64,000 bases of DNA, taken from NCBI GenBank assembly GCA_938024995.1, contig CALJDU010000006.1:19052-83051 (forward strand). Reading direction: 5' to 3'. Under the pieces are notes generated by a model. It had not been told where the DNA came from. It searched no databases and saw only the letters and a list, made by a program, of their open reading frames with translations. Numbering within the stretch: the first letter of the stretch is position 1; each line of letters starts with the position of its first letter. This DNA comes from an uncultured bacterium (GTDB taxonomy: Bacteria > Myxococcota_A > Polyangia > Polyangiales > Houyiibacteriaceae). Shown here piece by piece: positions 1-8,817 of the stretch. The translations under genes were made by a program, and so were the position numbers.

Positions 1-1505
1 ACTCGCTCTGGGTTCTCTGTGAGCGCGGCGGTGAGTACCTCAAGGACGCGGTCGCGCTTCCGTTCTCCTTCATCCCGATCATCGGCGGCAAGCTCGGCTC
101 CTTCATCGGGAGCGCAGCGCAGGGCATCGCGCATGCCTTCTACCCGTTCTTCTGTGGCTCGCCCCCAGCGGGATGGACGCCTGACGCGATCCCGACCACC
201 GAAGAGTCCGAGACCTTCCCGGCCGACACCTTCCGTAACGCCTGCAACAAGGGCTGCTCGGACGAGTCCACTGGAGCAGGCCGCGCGATGTGTGGTGACT
301 GTCTTCCCGACCCCGGTCACCCAGGTTGCTCCGACGACCTCCGCAACACCTGCGAAGAGGCGGCCCGCCGTGAGCGTGAGTCCCTCCCGGTCTCGTGCCG
401 CCTCGACGGGGCGGGAGAGCCCATGCTCGACAGCGATGGCGAGTGCACCTCTGTGGAGGAGCGCGATGGTGGCTGCGCGGGCACGGACGACCCGTCCGCG
501 TGCCGGACACGGGTCAACCAAGCCGCCAGCCAGTGCTTGAGCGGCTTCACCGGGAGCGAGCGCAAGTTCGACTACCGCTACGAGGATCGCTACCGCGTCT
601 ACTACAAGGTTCTCCTCGAGACCGGCTGCCAGATCCGCTACTTCGACTCGGGTGAAGAGGGCAACATGAGCTCTTCCGCGACCGTTACGCGCGACCCGGA
701 AGGCAACCGTATTCGCACCGCGACTCCGGCGTCTCTCATCAACGGTGAGTACAAAATCGATGTCGGCAGTGTTAACTCGCCCTATTCGTTCGGCGCCTGC
801 TCCAACGGTGCGCGTTCCCCGTTCGCCTCCTACTGCGACTACCCGAACGTCTCCCCGACCCCGGGCGGAGTGGAGTGCAACGCGCTCCCGGATGGCGACT
901 CTGCCTACGCCAGCTTCTCGAGCGGTTCGCTGCACTTCACAACTGAGAAGCGCCGCGTGCTCTCCGAGATCTACCAGTGCTCACGCACCGTCGAGAAGGA
1001 GCTCGAGGTTGAAGGCGGCGAGGCCGGCGGCAGCGGTGAGTGGAAGCCTCCGCAGCGCGTTCACGGCGAGCTTCGTCTTGGCGACAACGACTTCCAGTAC
1101 CGCTCGGTCGCGATCGCGATTGCGCCTCCGGACCTCGGAGACCGCGGCGTTCAGTTCGCGAACATGTACGCCCCAGAAGGGAGCGATCCAGGCAGTGGGT
1201 TCTCGACCTTCTCCGACTACGCGCGCTTCGGCATCGCGCAGTCCGAGTACTACTGGCAAAACGACAGCGGCGGGTGGTCCATGGCGGATCACAACATCGA
1301 TGACAACGGCGCCGAGTACCTCTGGTACATGGGCTGGCAAGCGCGGATGCGCCGAACCAACCTCGCGACGATATTCGGCGGCGGCACGGGTGAAGGGTCA
1401 GCCGACGAAGGCGCGTTCACTGGGGCCATCCCATCTGGCGGCGGCAGCAGCGGCGGTGCAGGTGGCTTCGTGAGCTCGATCATAAGCGGACTGGTGGTGC
1501 ACTAA
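1..1505 (+). CDS. TadG-like/pilus-associated exported protein, 5' end outside window
   Basis: The reading frame is open from base 3 to the TAA at 1503-1505, so this is the C-terminal part of a larger protein. The visible part is rich in Cys, Gly, Ser and aromatic residues (many Y/F/W), and ends in a Gly/Ser-rich tail after a run of G-G-G-S-S-G type repeats. No catalytic motif is visible. It overlaps the start of a TadE-like gene by one base (TAATG) and lies at the head of a Tad locus. The usual TadE/TadG hydrophobic N-terminus would lie upstream of the window. The role as a minor pseudopilin or TadG-type component is inferred from context only; it could also be a substrate or tip protein of the system. 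Confidence 0.6.
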   Translation, partial: SLWVLCERGGEYLKDAVALPFSFIPIIGGKLGSFIGSAAQGIAHAFYPFFCGSPPAGWTPDAIPTTEESETFPADTFRNACNKGCSDESTGAGRAMCGDCLPDPGHPGCSDDLRNTCEEAARRERESLPVSCRLDGAGEPMLDSDGECTSVEERDGGCAGTDDPSACRTRVNQAASQCLSGFTGSERKFDYRYEDRYRVYYKVLLETGCQIRYFDSGEEGNMSSSATVTRDPEGNRIRTATPASLINGEYKIDVGSVNSPYSFGACSNGARSPFASYCDYPNVSPTPGGVECNALPDGDSAYASFSSGSLHFTTEKRRVLSEIYQCSRTVEKELEVEGGEAGGSGEWKPPQRVHGELRLGDNDFQYRSVAIAIAPPDLGDRGVQFANMYAPEGSDPGSGFSTFSDYARFGIAQSEYYWQNDSGGWSMADHNIDDNGAEYLWYMGWQARMRRTNLATIFGGGTGEGSADEGAFTGAIPSGGGSSGGAGGFVSSIISGLVVH

Positions 1506-2107
1506 TGATGAAGCAAACGAACAACCGGAATCGTCTCGGGAGCTCCATTGGAGCGCGTGTTCGGAGACGGCGCGGCGCTGCGTACACCGAGGCGCTCATC
1601 ATGCTCCCGGTCTTCTTCACGGTCTTCGCCGGCATTCACATGTTCCACGATGGCTTCACCGCGAAGATGATCGCGATGAACAGTGGACGAAGCGCGGCCT
1701 GGGCGATCGTCAACAACTACGACGAGTGCGGCAACGGCGGAGACGGCAGCGCGCCTCCACCCGTTGCGGGCGAGAGCGGACCGCCTCCAGGCGTTGATGT
1801 GCCGCCCGGCGTGTCTGATGATCCGGCCACGGTTGATGGCGAGGTGACCGATGGTGGCCTCGGCGGTTCGGAGTCTGGGACTGAAGGCGGGATCAAGGCC
1901 AACAGCATCATCAACGGCGTGATCGGCAGCCTCTTCGGCAAAGAGCACAACGTTGTGCAGACCGAGTCCTACGATGTCCCGGGCTACCTTGGCGGCGGAA
2001 CCCGCGAGGCGAGCCCAGCCAAGTACTGGGTCATCTGCAACCCGCGCCCGGTGAACTTCGGTGAGCTTCTGAAGAATATGTTCTGCAGCCTCACCGGTTT
2101 GTGCTAG
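1505..2107 (+). CDS. TadE-like minor pseudopilin
   Basis: The protein has 200 residues. A basic N-terminus (R-R-R-R-G at about 20-24) is followed by A-Y-T-E-A and one hydrophobic segment (L-I-M-L-P-V-F-F-T-V-F-A-G), the signature of TadE-like proteins, in which a Glu lies near the start of the transmembrane helix. The rest is Gly/Pro/Ser-rich and predicted outside the cytoplasm, ending with a short Cys-containing tail. ATG at 1505 overlaps the previous stop; a second ATG at 1508 is equally possible. TadE family members are minor pseudopilins needed for assembly of Flp-type pili. A perfect hairpin about 55 bp after the stop suggests this gene ends a transcription unit. Confidence 0.75.
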   Translation: MMKQTNNRNRLGSSIGARVRRRRGAAYTEALIMLPVFFTVFAGIHMFHDGFTAKMIAMNSGRSAAWAIVNNYDECGNGGDGSAPPPVAGESGPPPGVDVPPGVSDDPATVDGEVTDGGLGGSESGTEGGIKANSIINGVIGSLFGKEHNVVQTESYDVPGYLGGGTREASPAKYWVICNPRPVNFGELLKNMFCSLTGLC

Positions 2108-2161
2108 CGCGAACCCTGCGTCCTCAGCTCCCCTATTTGAGCTGCGACGCTGGTTGAGAAT

Positions 2162-2192
2162 GACGCTGTGATGGTTTTTCCATCACAGCGTC
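2162..2192 (+). terminator. Hairpin terminator after the TadE-like gene
   Basis: A perfect 13-bp inverted repeat (2162-2174 with 2180-2192) flanks a five-T loop and is followed by TTTCGTT. The stem is long and stable but the T-tract is weak. It lies between the tadE-like stop and cpaB, so it probably separates two transcripts. The remaining intergenic sequence to 2392 contains no convincing gene. Confidence 0.7.
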
Positions 2193-2392
2193 TTTCGTTG
2201 TGAAGAAGCGTTTTCGTCGAGAGACTTCGAGCGTTCGCACAAGCGCGACTCAAAAACGGTCCGTCTCGGATTTTCCATTGCAGCGCTCATCCTTGTCGGC
2301 CTAGTGTCCGCGCCTGGGGCGAGCCGGTCGGAAGTCCTTCCGCAGCGGATACACGATCGGGTATCGTCGCCCCGAACGATGGGTGAAAAACG

Positions 2393-3202
2393 ATGAACCG
2401 AACTGCTTTGGTTGCCGCAGTCGCAGTAGCGCTCGTGGGCGTTCTCCTCTTTGGCCTCTACATGAAGCGCTTTGAAGAAGAGGCAACGGGCGGTGCGCCT
2501 GTTTCCATTCTCATGGTCACACAAGATGTGGACATGGACACCGCGCTGACGCAGCCGATGCTCGCGGTCCGCGAAGTGCCACGCGCGTACGTCGAGTCGC
2601 GTCACATCAAGGCGGCGGACCTGAGCCGCATCCTTGGTGTTCGCGTCAGCACCGGCCTGCGCGCGAACCAGTCGGTGATGTGGAGCGATCTCTCGACGGC
2701 CAACGAGTCACGTCGTGAGCTCTCGACGCTGCTTCGCGAAGGCATGCGCGCGATGACCGTAAGCGTCGAGGGACGGTCCGCGTTCGGTGGTCTCCTTCGC
2801 GCCGGCGATCGCGTCGACGTTCTGCTCTCCGCGATTCGCCCCAACTCCACGACGCGCGTCACCCTGCCGTTGCTTCAGAACATTCTCGTCCTCGCGGTCG
2901 GCGCGGACACGGGTGGTCCGGATGCCGCGGAGAAAGCGATTCGGCGCGGCGGAAGCCGTGGTCGTGAGGTCAGCTTGGCGGTCACCATCGAGCAGGCCGC
3001 GCTCCTGACGCACGCGCAGGACACCGGCGCACTTCAGCTCATCTTGCGTAACCCCGACGACGTCGAGATTCGCGAGAACATCCCGGACACCACCGACACC
3101 GACCTCATTGAGGCGGCTGAGCGGGTGAAGCGGAGCCGTGGTCGCACGCGCCCGACGCCGATGGTCGAGATGATCGAGAACATCACTGGCGGACGCCGCT
3201 AG
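2393..3202 (+). CDS. cpaB: Flp pilus assembly protein CpaB/RcpC
   Basis: The 269-residue protein has an N-terminal membrane anchor (residues about 4-23), then a SAF-type domain: a stretch resembling V-P-R-A-Y-V, then G-L-R-A-N-Q-S-V and, later, G-D-R-V-D-V-L-L-S, which are hallmark CpaB/RcpC segments. CpaB is a periplasmic protein that works with the outer-membrane secretin of the Tad apparatus. The next gene is the secretin, as in most tad loci. The protein ends in a basic Arg-rich tail. The ATG at 2393 directly precedes the hydrophobic anchor and follows GGGTGAAAAACG, a modest ribosome-binding site. Confidence 0.92.
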   Translation: MNRTALVAAVAVALVGVLLFGLYMKRFEEEATGGAPVSILMVTQDVDMDTALTQPMLAVREVPRAYVESRHIKAADLSRILGVRVSTGLRANQSVMWSDLSTANESRRELSTLLREGMRAMTVSVEGRSAFGGLLRAGDRVDVLLSAIRPNSTTRVTLPLLQNILVLAVGADTGGPDAAEKAIRRGGSRGREVSLAVTIEQAALLTHAQDTGALQLILRNPDDVEIRENIPDTTDTDLIEAAERVKRSRGRTRPTPMVEMIENITGGRR

Positions 3203-3295
3203 CACCACAGCCGCCCGGTTGGCGGCGCAAGAACACTGCTGGCCTGTTGTGGCCATTCGATTTTGAGAATGAAGACCTTGAAGAGGTTCCGGAAG

Positions 3296-4438
3296 ATGAA
3301 AACGATGATGAATGGCTTGAAGTTCTGCCTCGCCGCGGCAGTCGTGGTCGCCTCCTTGTCTGTCGCAGCCGATGCCGACGCGCAGCAGCGTCAGCGCGAG
3401 CTTGAGCTCGAGGTCGGTACGCAGCAGAGCATCTCCGCGGACGGCGTCCGGAGTTACTCGGAAGGTGTTCGCGGAATCGCCGCGGTCCGCCTGACCGGTG
3501 ACCAGAGCCAGTTCGTGATCCTGGGGGAGCGCGCGGGTCAGACCTCGCTTCTCCTCATCATGCGCGACGGTTCCCAGATCCAGTACCGCGTCACGGTCAC
3601 CGACCCGAACGCGACCGAAGAGACCGGCGGCGTTGACCCGTCTGCCGTCAACGAGCGCGAGAACATCCGCCTCGACCTCTACTTCGTCGAGATCAACGAC
3701 AGCTACAACCACTCGGTCGGAATCGGCTGGCCTGGCTCGATCGGCACCGGCACCGCGGAGCTCGACTACAGCCTCGCCAACCCCGGCTCGATCAGCGCGA
3801 CGGAGTTCTCGCTCAACGCGCAGGCGCTCCTCCCGCGTCTTGACCTCGCGCAGTCCAACGGCTGGGTCCGCATCTACCGTCAGGGCGCGATCGTGACCGC
3901 GAACGGCACCGAGGCTCGCTTCAGCGCGGGCGGCGAGGTCAACGTGCAGGTCCAGGGCGCGCTCTCGGGTCAGGTCCAGAAGATCGAGTTCGGCACCGAG
4001 ATTCAGTGTCTCCCGCGTTACGACAGCGAGACCGGCCGCATCGAGCTTCGCATCACCGCGAACGTCTCCGACCTCAGCGATGACCGCGGCACCGGCGTTC
4101 CCGGTCGCGTCACCTCCGAGCTCAACACGCTCGTCAACCTCCAGCTCGGTCAGTCCATCGTTCTCGGTGGTCTTATCGCGCGGACCGAGAGCCGTACCCG
4201 CGCGGGTCTCCCGGGCCTCTCGCAGATCCCGGTTCTCGGCGCGCTCTTCGGTGTCCACTCCCGACGCTACGAAGAGACCGAAGCCCTCGTCTTCATCGTC
4301 CCGAGCGTCGTCGACGGCGTCTCTCTCGCGCAGCGCAACCGCATCGAAGAAGCCATCCGCGTCTACGAGGAGTTCCGCGGCGGTGTCGATGAGACGGAGA
4401 TTCTCGAGCAGCCGCGTATCCAGCGCACCGGCAACTAG
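3296..4438 (+). CDS. cpaC: Tad secretin CpaC/RcpA
   Basis: This is an outer-membrane secretin. A signal peptide (M-K-T-M-M-N-G-L-K then a hydrophobic stretch ending A-D-A-D-A) precedes the N-terminal secretin-associated domain (about 30-110), and the C-terminal half carries the secretin core with V-P-G-R-V-T-S-E-L-N-T and the Q-S-I-V-L-G-G-L-I hallmark, followed by P-G-L-S-Q-I-P-V-L-G. The start is uncertain: TTG 3263 and ATG 3269 are in frame, but ATG 3296 has AAGAGG nine bases upstream and gives a conventional signal peptide. At about 380 residues it is compact, as Tad secretins usually are. It follows cpaB by about 60-90 bp and is followed 19 bp later by the ATPase gene. Confidence 0.93.
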   Translation: MKTMMNGLKFCLAAAVVVASLSVAADADAQQRQRELELEVGTQQSISADGVRSYSEGVRGIAAVRLTGDQSQFVILGERAGQTSLLLIMRDGSQIQYRVTVTDPNATEETGGVDPSAVNERENIRLDLYFVEINDSYNHSVGIGWPGSIGTGTAELDYSLANPGSISATEFSLNAQALLPRLDLAQSNGWVRIYRQGAIVTANGTEARFSAGGEVNVQVQGALSGQVQKIEFGTEIQCLPRYDSETGRIELRITANVSDLSDDRGTGVPGRVTSELNTLVNLQLGQSIVLGGLIARTESRTRAGLPGLSQIPVLGALFGVHSRRYEETEALVFIVPSVVDGVSLAQRNRIEEAIRVYEEFRGGVDETEILEQPRIQRTGN

Positions 4439-4457
4439 TTAGTAACGGGGTCGCGTT

Positions 4458-6119
4458 GTGAGCGTCGTTATCCTTTCGATCGAGATGCCCGATGGCTCGG
4501 TCGAGGAGCTCCCGATTCAAACGGTGGGTCCGTTTGTGGTCGGGCGTGATCCGAGCTGCCACATCGTGCTCCCGTCGCCGGAGGTCAGCCGGCGCCACCT
4601 CATCATCGAGGCCGTTTCGCAGGGCTTCAAGGTCACCGACCAGTCCGCCAACGGCACGATGATGGGCGACCAGCGCGTCAAGCGCAGCAAGGTCCGCATC
4701 CCGCCGCTCGTCCCGATGAAGGTCGGGCCGTACACGTTGCGCTGCCGCATGCAAGGCGCGCCGAACGTGCAGGTCGCGGGTGGGGGCGCGGTGCCGCCAC
4801 CTCCGCCCAAGAAGAAGAAGGAAGACGACTTCTTCAGCGTCTCCGCGGGAACGCGCGACATCTCAAAAGAGCTTCGCCGCCGCGTGCACCGGATGCTGCT
4901 CGACTACCTCGACCTCGCGACGCTTGACCGCTCGCAGATGGATGACGCGACGATGCGTCCCAAGGTCATGGAGGCGCTTCGCCGGATCCTCGCGCAGGTC
5001 CAGCAAGACCTTCCGCCGACCGCTGATCCTCAGGCGTTCATGCTTGAGATGGCGGACGAAGCGCTCGGTCTCGGTCCGCTCGAACCGCTCCTCGCCGACG
5101 ATGCGGTCAGCGAGATCATGGTCGTCAATCCGTACAGCATCTACATCGAACGCGCCGGCAAGCTACAGCACACCGACATGCGCTTCACCGATGACGAGTC
5201 GGCCCGCGCGGTCATCGAGCGGATCGTCACGCCGCTGGGTCGACGCATCGATGAGTCCACGCCTCTGGTCGACGCGCGACTGAAGGATGGCTCACGCGTG
5301 AACGCGGTCATTCGTCCGCTCGCGATCAACGGCGCCTGCATCACGATCCGAAAGTTCCAAAAGGAAGCGCTCGGCTTCCCGGATCTGGTCGGCTTCGGGA
5401 GCATGACGCAGCAGATGGCGGACTTCCTGATTCGCTGCGTGAAGGTCCGAAAGAACATCATCATCAGTGGCGGAACGGGAAGCGGCAAGACGACCTTGCT
5501 GAACGTTCTGAGCGGCGCGATCCCCGAGAAGGAGCGCGTCATCACGATCGAGGACGCCGCGGAGCTTCGCCTCAAGCAGCCGCACGTTGTCTCGCTCGAG
5601 ACCCGTCCCGCGAACATGGAAGGCAAGGGCGAGTTCTCGATTCGCGATCTCGTGAAGAACGCGCTTCGTATGCGTCCTGACCGTATCGTCGTCGGCGAGT
5701 GCCGCGGAGGCGAGGCGCTCGACATGCTCCAGGCGATGAACACGGGTCACGAAGGCTCGATGACGACGACTCACGCGAACAGCCCGGCTGAAGGTGTAAA
5801 GCGTATCGAGACGCTTTGCCTGATGTCCGGCATCGACCTTCCCTCCCGCGCGATCCGCGAGCAAATCTCGGGCAGCGTTGACATGATCATTCAGCAGTCG
5901 CGCTTCTCGGACGGGTCGCGTCGCGTCGCTGCGATCACGGAGCTCTCGGGTCTCGACGAGAATCTCGAGTTCCAGCTGAACGACATCTTCGCGTACTATC
6001 GGACCGGCACTGGGGACGATGGGAAGGTCCTCGGGGAGTTCCGCGCGAGCGGTTACCTCCCGTCGTTCCTTGATCAATTCATCACGTACGGACTTGTGAA
6101 AGATGGGCAATATCTCTGA
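4458..6119 (+). CDS. cpaF: FHA-domain CpaF/TadA secretion ATPase
   Basis: This 553-residue protein is a fusion. Residues 1 to about 97 form a canonical FHA phosphopeptide-binding domain (Gly29-Arg30, Ser44, His47, then N-G-T), followed by a Pro/Lys linker and a full CpaF-type VirB11-like ATPase. The Walker A motif G-G-T-G-S-G-K-T-T is at about 338-346, with R-P-D-R-I-V-V-G-E-C-R-G-G-E-A (Walker B/His box region) downstream. It powers the Tad machine from the cytoplasmic face. The start is GTG at 4458. The FHA domain predicts control by Ser/Thr protein kinases, which are abundant in myxobacteria. A second CpaF without an FHA domain is encoded at 9554-10717. Confidence 0.95.
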   Translation: MSVVILSIEMPDGSVEELPIQTVGPFVVGRDPSCHIVLPSPEVSRRHLIIEAVSQGFKVTDQSANGTMMGDQRVKRSKVRIPPLVPMKVGPYTLRCRMQGAPNVQVAGGGAVPPPPPKKKKEDDFFSVSAGTRDISKELRRRVHRMLLDYLDLATLDRSQMDDATMRPKVMEALRRILAQVQQDLPPTADPQAFMLEMADEALGLGPLEPLLADDAVSEIMVVNPYSIYIERAGKLQHTDMRFTDDESARAVIERIVTPLGRRIDESTPLVDARLKDGSRVNAVIRPLAINGACITIRKFQKEALGFPDLVGFGSMTQQMADFLIRCVKVRKNIIISGGTGSGKTTLLNVLSGAIPEKERVITIEDAAELRLKQPHVVSLETRPANMEGKGEFSIRDLVKNALRMRPDRIVVGECRGGEALDMLQAMNTGHEGSMTTTHANSPAEGVKRIETLCLMSGIDLPSRAIREQISGSVDMIIQQSRFSDGSRRVAAITELSGLDENLEFQLNDIFAYYRTGTGDDGKVLGEFRASGYLPSFLDQFITYGLVKDGQYL

Positions 6120-6161
6120 AGCAAGACAGATGCGCCTCTGCGCGTTGACGGGAGGAGCAGC

Positions 6162-7028
6162 ATGAACGCGTTCCTTGCGAGCACCTTCGCGGGCATCTTG
6201 GGCGCGGCCTTGGCGTCCCTCGGGACGGGCGCGGCCCTGTACTTCGCGTTGATCGACGAAGACAACCCGATCCGCACGAACTGGGCGTTGTACTGCGCCA
6301 AGCTCGACGGGGAGCTTCAGTTCCAGCTGATCCGGAACACGGGCGCGAACATCGCGCGCATCCAGGTCGTCTCGATGGCGATCTTGATTGCGCTCTCAAT
6401 GGGCCTCGGCGAACCGGTCCTCTTCATCCTCGCCGGCTTGATCGGCATCCTGCCGTACGCGGTTCTGTCGTCCAACAGCGCGAAGCGTCGCGAGCAGCTT
6501 GAGCTCCAGCTCGACAGCTGGCTCTTGATGCTGGCGAACGCGCTCAAGGCGACGCCCGCGATTGGTGAAGCGATTCGTTCGACCATCACGCTGGTGCAGC
6601 CGCCCATCGCGGAAGAGGTCGACCTCATGACCAAGGAGAACCAGCTCGGTACCCCGCTCGACAAGGCGGTCCTCAACGCGTCCGAGCGCATGGGCAGCCC
6701 GACGATCAGCGGCGCGCTCGCGACCCTGGTCATCGCGCGTCAGACCGGTGGTAACTTGTCCGAGATTCTCGAGACCAGCGCGGGCTCGCTTCGCGAGATG
6801 CAGCGCCTCGACGGTGTTGTCCGCACAAAGACCGCGGAGGGCAAAGGCCAGCTCTGGGTTCTCGGCGTCATGCCCTTTGTCATGACTGGCCTTCTTACGC
6901 TGATGGACGAGAACTGGCTCGTTCCGCTCACGAACACCGGTCTCGGCTACGTCGTCCTGACCCTCGCTGGTGTTTTCTGGCTCGTAGCGATCTTGTGGGC
7001 GCGCAAGATCTTGGATGTCGACATATGA
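6162..7028 (+). CDS. tadB: Tad inner-membrane platform protein TadB
   Basis: The 288-residue protein has hydrophobic helices near the N-terminus (about 5-27), at about 70-105 and at the C-terminus, with a cytoplasmic type II secretion F domain between (Q-L-D-S-W-L-L-M-L-A-N-A-L-K onward, including G-S-P-T-I-S-G-A-L and A-R-Q-T-G-G-N-L). TadB and TadC together form the inner-membrane platform contacted by CpaF. GGGAGGAG before the ATG at 6162 is a strong ribosome-binding site. The stop overlaps the TadC start (ATGA). Confidence 0.92.
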   Translation: MNAFLASTFAGILGAALASLGTGAALYFALIDEDNPIRTNWALYCAKLDGELQFQLIRNTGANIARIQVVSMAILIALSMGLGEPVLFILAGLIGILPYAVLSSNSAKRREQLELQLDSWLLMLANALKATPAIGEAIRSTITLVQPPIAEEVDLMTKENQLGTPLDKAVLNASERMGSPTISGALATLVIARQTGGNLSEILETSAGSLREMQRLDGVVRTKTAEGKGQLWVLGVMPFVMTGLLTLMDENWLVPLTNTGLGYVVLTLAGVFWLVAILWARKILDVDI

Positions 7029-7930
7029 CTGGCTCACGTCTCATTGGTCTCATCGCGCTTTGCTGCATCGGCGGCGGGCTCTTTGTTCTCGCGTTCATCC
7101 TGGGTCGGAACCCGATCGCGGAGCGCCCCGAGCTCGGAAGCCGCGGTCTCCAGCGGAAGCTCGCGCTCGAAAAGGGCGGCCTCTTCGCGACCTTCGAGCC
7201 GCTTATTCGTCTGATCTCGGGCTGGCTCTCCGGGCTCCCGATCGCAAAGCGTCGCGCGGACATCGACAAAGACATCACCCACGCCGGCGACTGGCTCGGT
7301 CTCATGCCCAACGACCTGATCGCGATGGCGATCCTCTCGTCCATCGGCATGTTCTCCGCCGGTCTGTTGCTCTCCTACCTTGGCGACACGACCGCGGTGT
7401 TCGCGGTGTTCGCGGGTGCGCTCGGTTTCGCGATGCCCTTCATGCAGATGAGCTCGGTCGGTGGTGAGCGCTTCAAGCACATCAACCGCTCGCTCCCGAC
7501 CGCGATCGATCTCGGCGCCCTCTGTATGGGTGCGGGTCTCGACTTCCCGGGCGCGATTCGTCAGATCGTCCTGAAGTCGAGCAGCAAGGACATCATCCTC
7601 ATCAACGAGTTCCGCCGGATTCTGCAGGAGCTCGAGCTCGGTCACACGCGACGCAAGGCGCTTGAGTCGTTCGCGGAACGTTGCCCCACTGAGTCCGTCA
7701 AAGACTTTGTCGGCACGGTCGTCCAGGCAGAGGCGAAGGGAAACCCGCTCGCGGAGATCCTCACCATTCAAGCCCGCATGTTGCGGATGCGCCGCAGCGT
7801 CGCGGCAGAAGAAGCGGCAGCGCGAGCCGGCGTGATGATGATGGGCCCACTCATGCTCATCTTCGTCTGCATTTTGCTCCTGCTGATGGGACCGCTGGTC
7901 GTTCGCGGAATCGTTGAGAACAAGGTCTAG
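7025..7930 (+). CDS. tadC: Tad inner-membrane platform protein TadC
   Basis: A T2SSF-domain membrane protein of about 301 residues. It has an N-terminal transmembrane helix, two more near residues 100-145, the F domain (L-P-T-A-I-D-L-G-A-L-C-M-G-A-G-L-D-F, F-V-G-T-V-V-Q-A-E-A) and a C-terminal helix. The ATG at 7025 overlaps the TadB stop; an in-frame upstream ATG at 6995 would lie inside tadB and is less likely. Partner of TadB and CpaF in the Tad platform. Confidence 0.92.
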   Translation: MTGSRLIGLIALCCIGGGLFVLAFILGRNPIAERPELGSRGLQRKLALEKGGLFATFEPLIRLISGWLSGLPIAKRRADIDKDITHAGDWLGLMPNDLIAMAILSSIGMFSAGLLLSYLGDTTAVFAVFAGALGFAMPFMQMSSVGGERFKHINRSLPTAIDLGALCMGAGLDFPGAIRQIVLKSSSKDIILINEFRRILQELELGHTRRKALESFAERCPTESVKDFVGTVVQAEAKGNPLAEILTIQARMLRMRRSVAAEEAAARAGVMMMGPLMLIFVCILLLLMGPLVVRGIVENKV

Positions 7931-7956
7931 AACCGCGTGAACGCGCAGGGTGAGTC

Positions 7957-8817
7957 ATGAACACATTCGTTGAGATTACGAAGCAAGACGGCACCAGTGA
8001 CCGGCACCCGATCGTGGGTCAGCAGGTCACCTTGGGTCGTTCCGGAACCGCGGGGATCTCGCTTCCGCACGCCATGAACATGGAGCTCGAGCACCTCCTG
8101 ATCGCCCCGCGCGGCAAGGAGGGGTGCTGGGTCGCGGTCACGCAGGGCGCGAAGACGCCCACCCACTACAAGGGCAAGCCGTTTCAGAGCGGGATGCTCA
8201 AGTGGAACAGCGAGCTCCGCGTCGGCGAGCTCACGATCAAGGTCACGAACAAGTCGACCGCCGCGAAGGACAAGAAGGGCCCGAGCCCGGTGCTCCTGCT
8301 CGCGGTCGTCGCGGCCCTCGCGTTCGTCGGCTACCTCGTGATCTTCAGCGATGGCACCGATTCGATTCCGTCCATCGAGGGCATCGAGCCGCCCGAGCTC
8401 TTCGTCGAGAACGGCGCCTGCCCGACCTCGGGCTCACCACAAGACAACGCGATGCGCCTCGAGAACCAAGCGCACTCACGCGGTGATCGTTACTTCTACG
8501 AGATGCGTGACGGGGTGGAAGCGGTCGGCCTCTACGCCTCCGCCGCGGAGTGCTATCGCTCGCTCGGCAACTCGGAGGCCGCGACCCGGATGGACGCGCG
8601 AAAAGCGGAGATGACCGCGCGCATCACCGCCGACTATGCGGCGCGCCGTCTGCGCATGACGCGGTCCCTCGCTGAAGAGGACTATGAAGCGACTCGCCGT
8701 GAGGTGAACGCGCTGCTCTCGCTCACCTCTCACCTCGACGAGAACAACGACTACATCCAGTGGTTGAAGCACACCCGCCGAGTCGTGATCGCGCGAGCGG
8801 CCCAGGCCCAGAACTGA
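7957..8817 (+). CDS. FHA-like membrane protein of the Tad locus
   Basis: The 286-residue protein begins with an FHA-like fold (V-T-L-G-R-S-G at about 24-30, then M-E-L-E-H-L-L-I at about 42-49), followed by one transmembrane helix (about 111-130) and an alpha-helical, Glu/Arg-rich domain. The FHA core Gly-Arg and a His are present, but the Ser-Arg pair that normally contacts phosphothreonine is replaced (Glu-Leu), so it may not bind phosphopeptides in the usual way. The N-terminal FHA-like part is expected in the cytoplasm and the C-terminal part in the periplasm. It sits between tadC and a TPR lipoprotein, whose start overlaps its stop. The specific function is unknown. Confidence 0.75.
   Translation: MNTFVEITKQDGTSDRHPIVGQQVTLGRSGTAGISLPHAMNMELEHLLIAPRGKEGCWVAVTQGAKTPTHYKGKPFQSGMLKWNSELRVGELTIKVTNKSTAAKDKKGPSPVLLLAVVAALAFVGYLVIFSDGTDSIPSIEGIEPPELFVENGACPTSGSPQDNAMRLENQAHSRGDRYFYEMRDGVEAVGLYASAAECYRSLGNSEAATRMDARKAEMTARITADYAARRLRMTRSLAEEDYEATRREVNALLSLTSHLDENNDYIQWLKHTRRVVIARAAQAQN

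Noticed and set aside
2183..2392. A reading frame upstream of cpaB that looks like a signal peptide (L-G-F-S-I-A-A-L-I-L-V-G-L)
   Set aside because: It has no usable start codon before the hydrophobic stretch and overlaps a terminator; treated as chance or a decayed remnant.
2708..4258. Long antisense open frame (516 codons) opposite cpaB/cpaC
   Set aside because: Asp/Arg/Leu/Val-rich composition typical of a shadow frame in GC-rich DNA; the opposite strand carries clear Tad genes.
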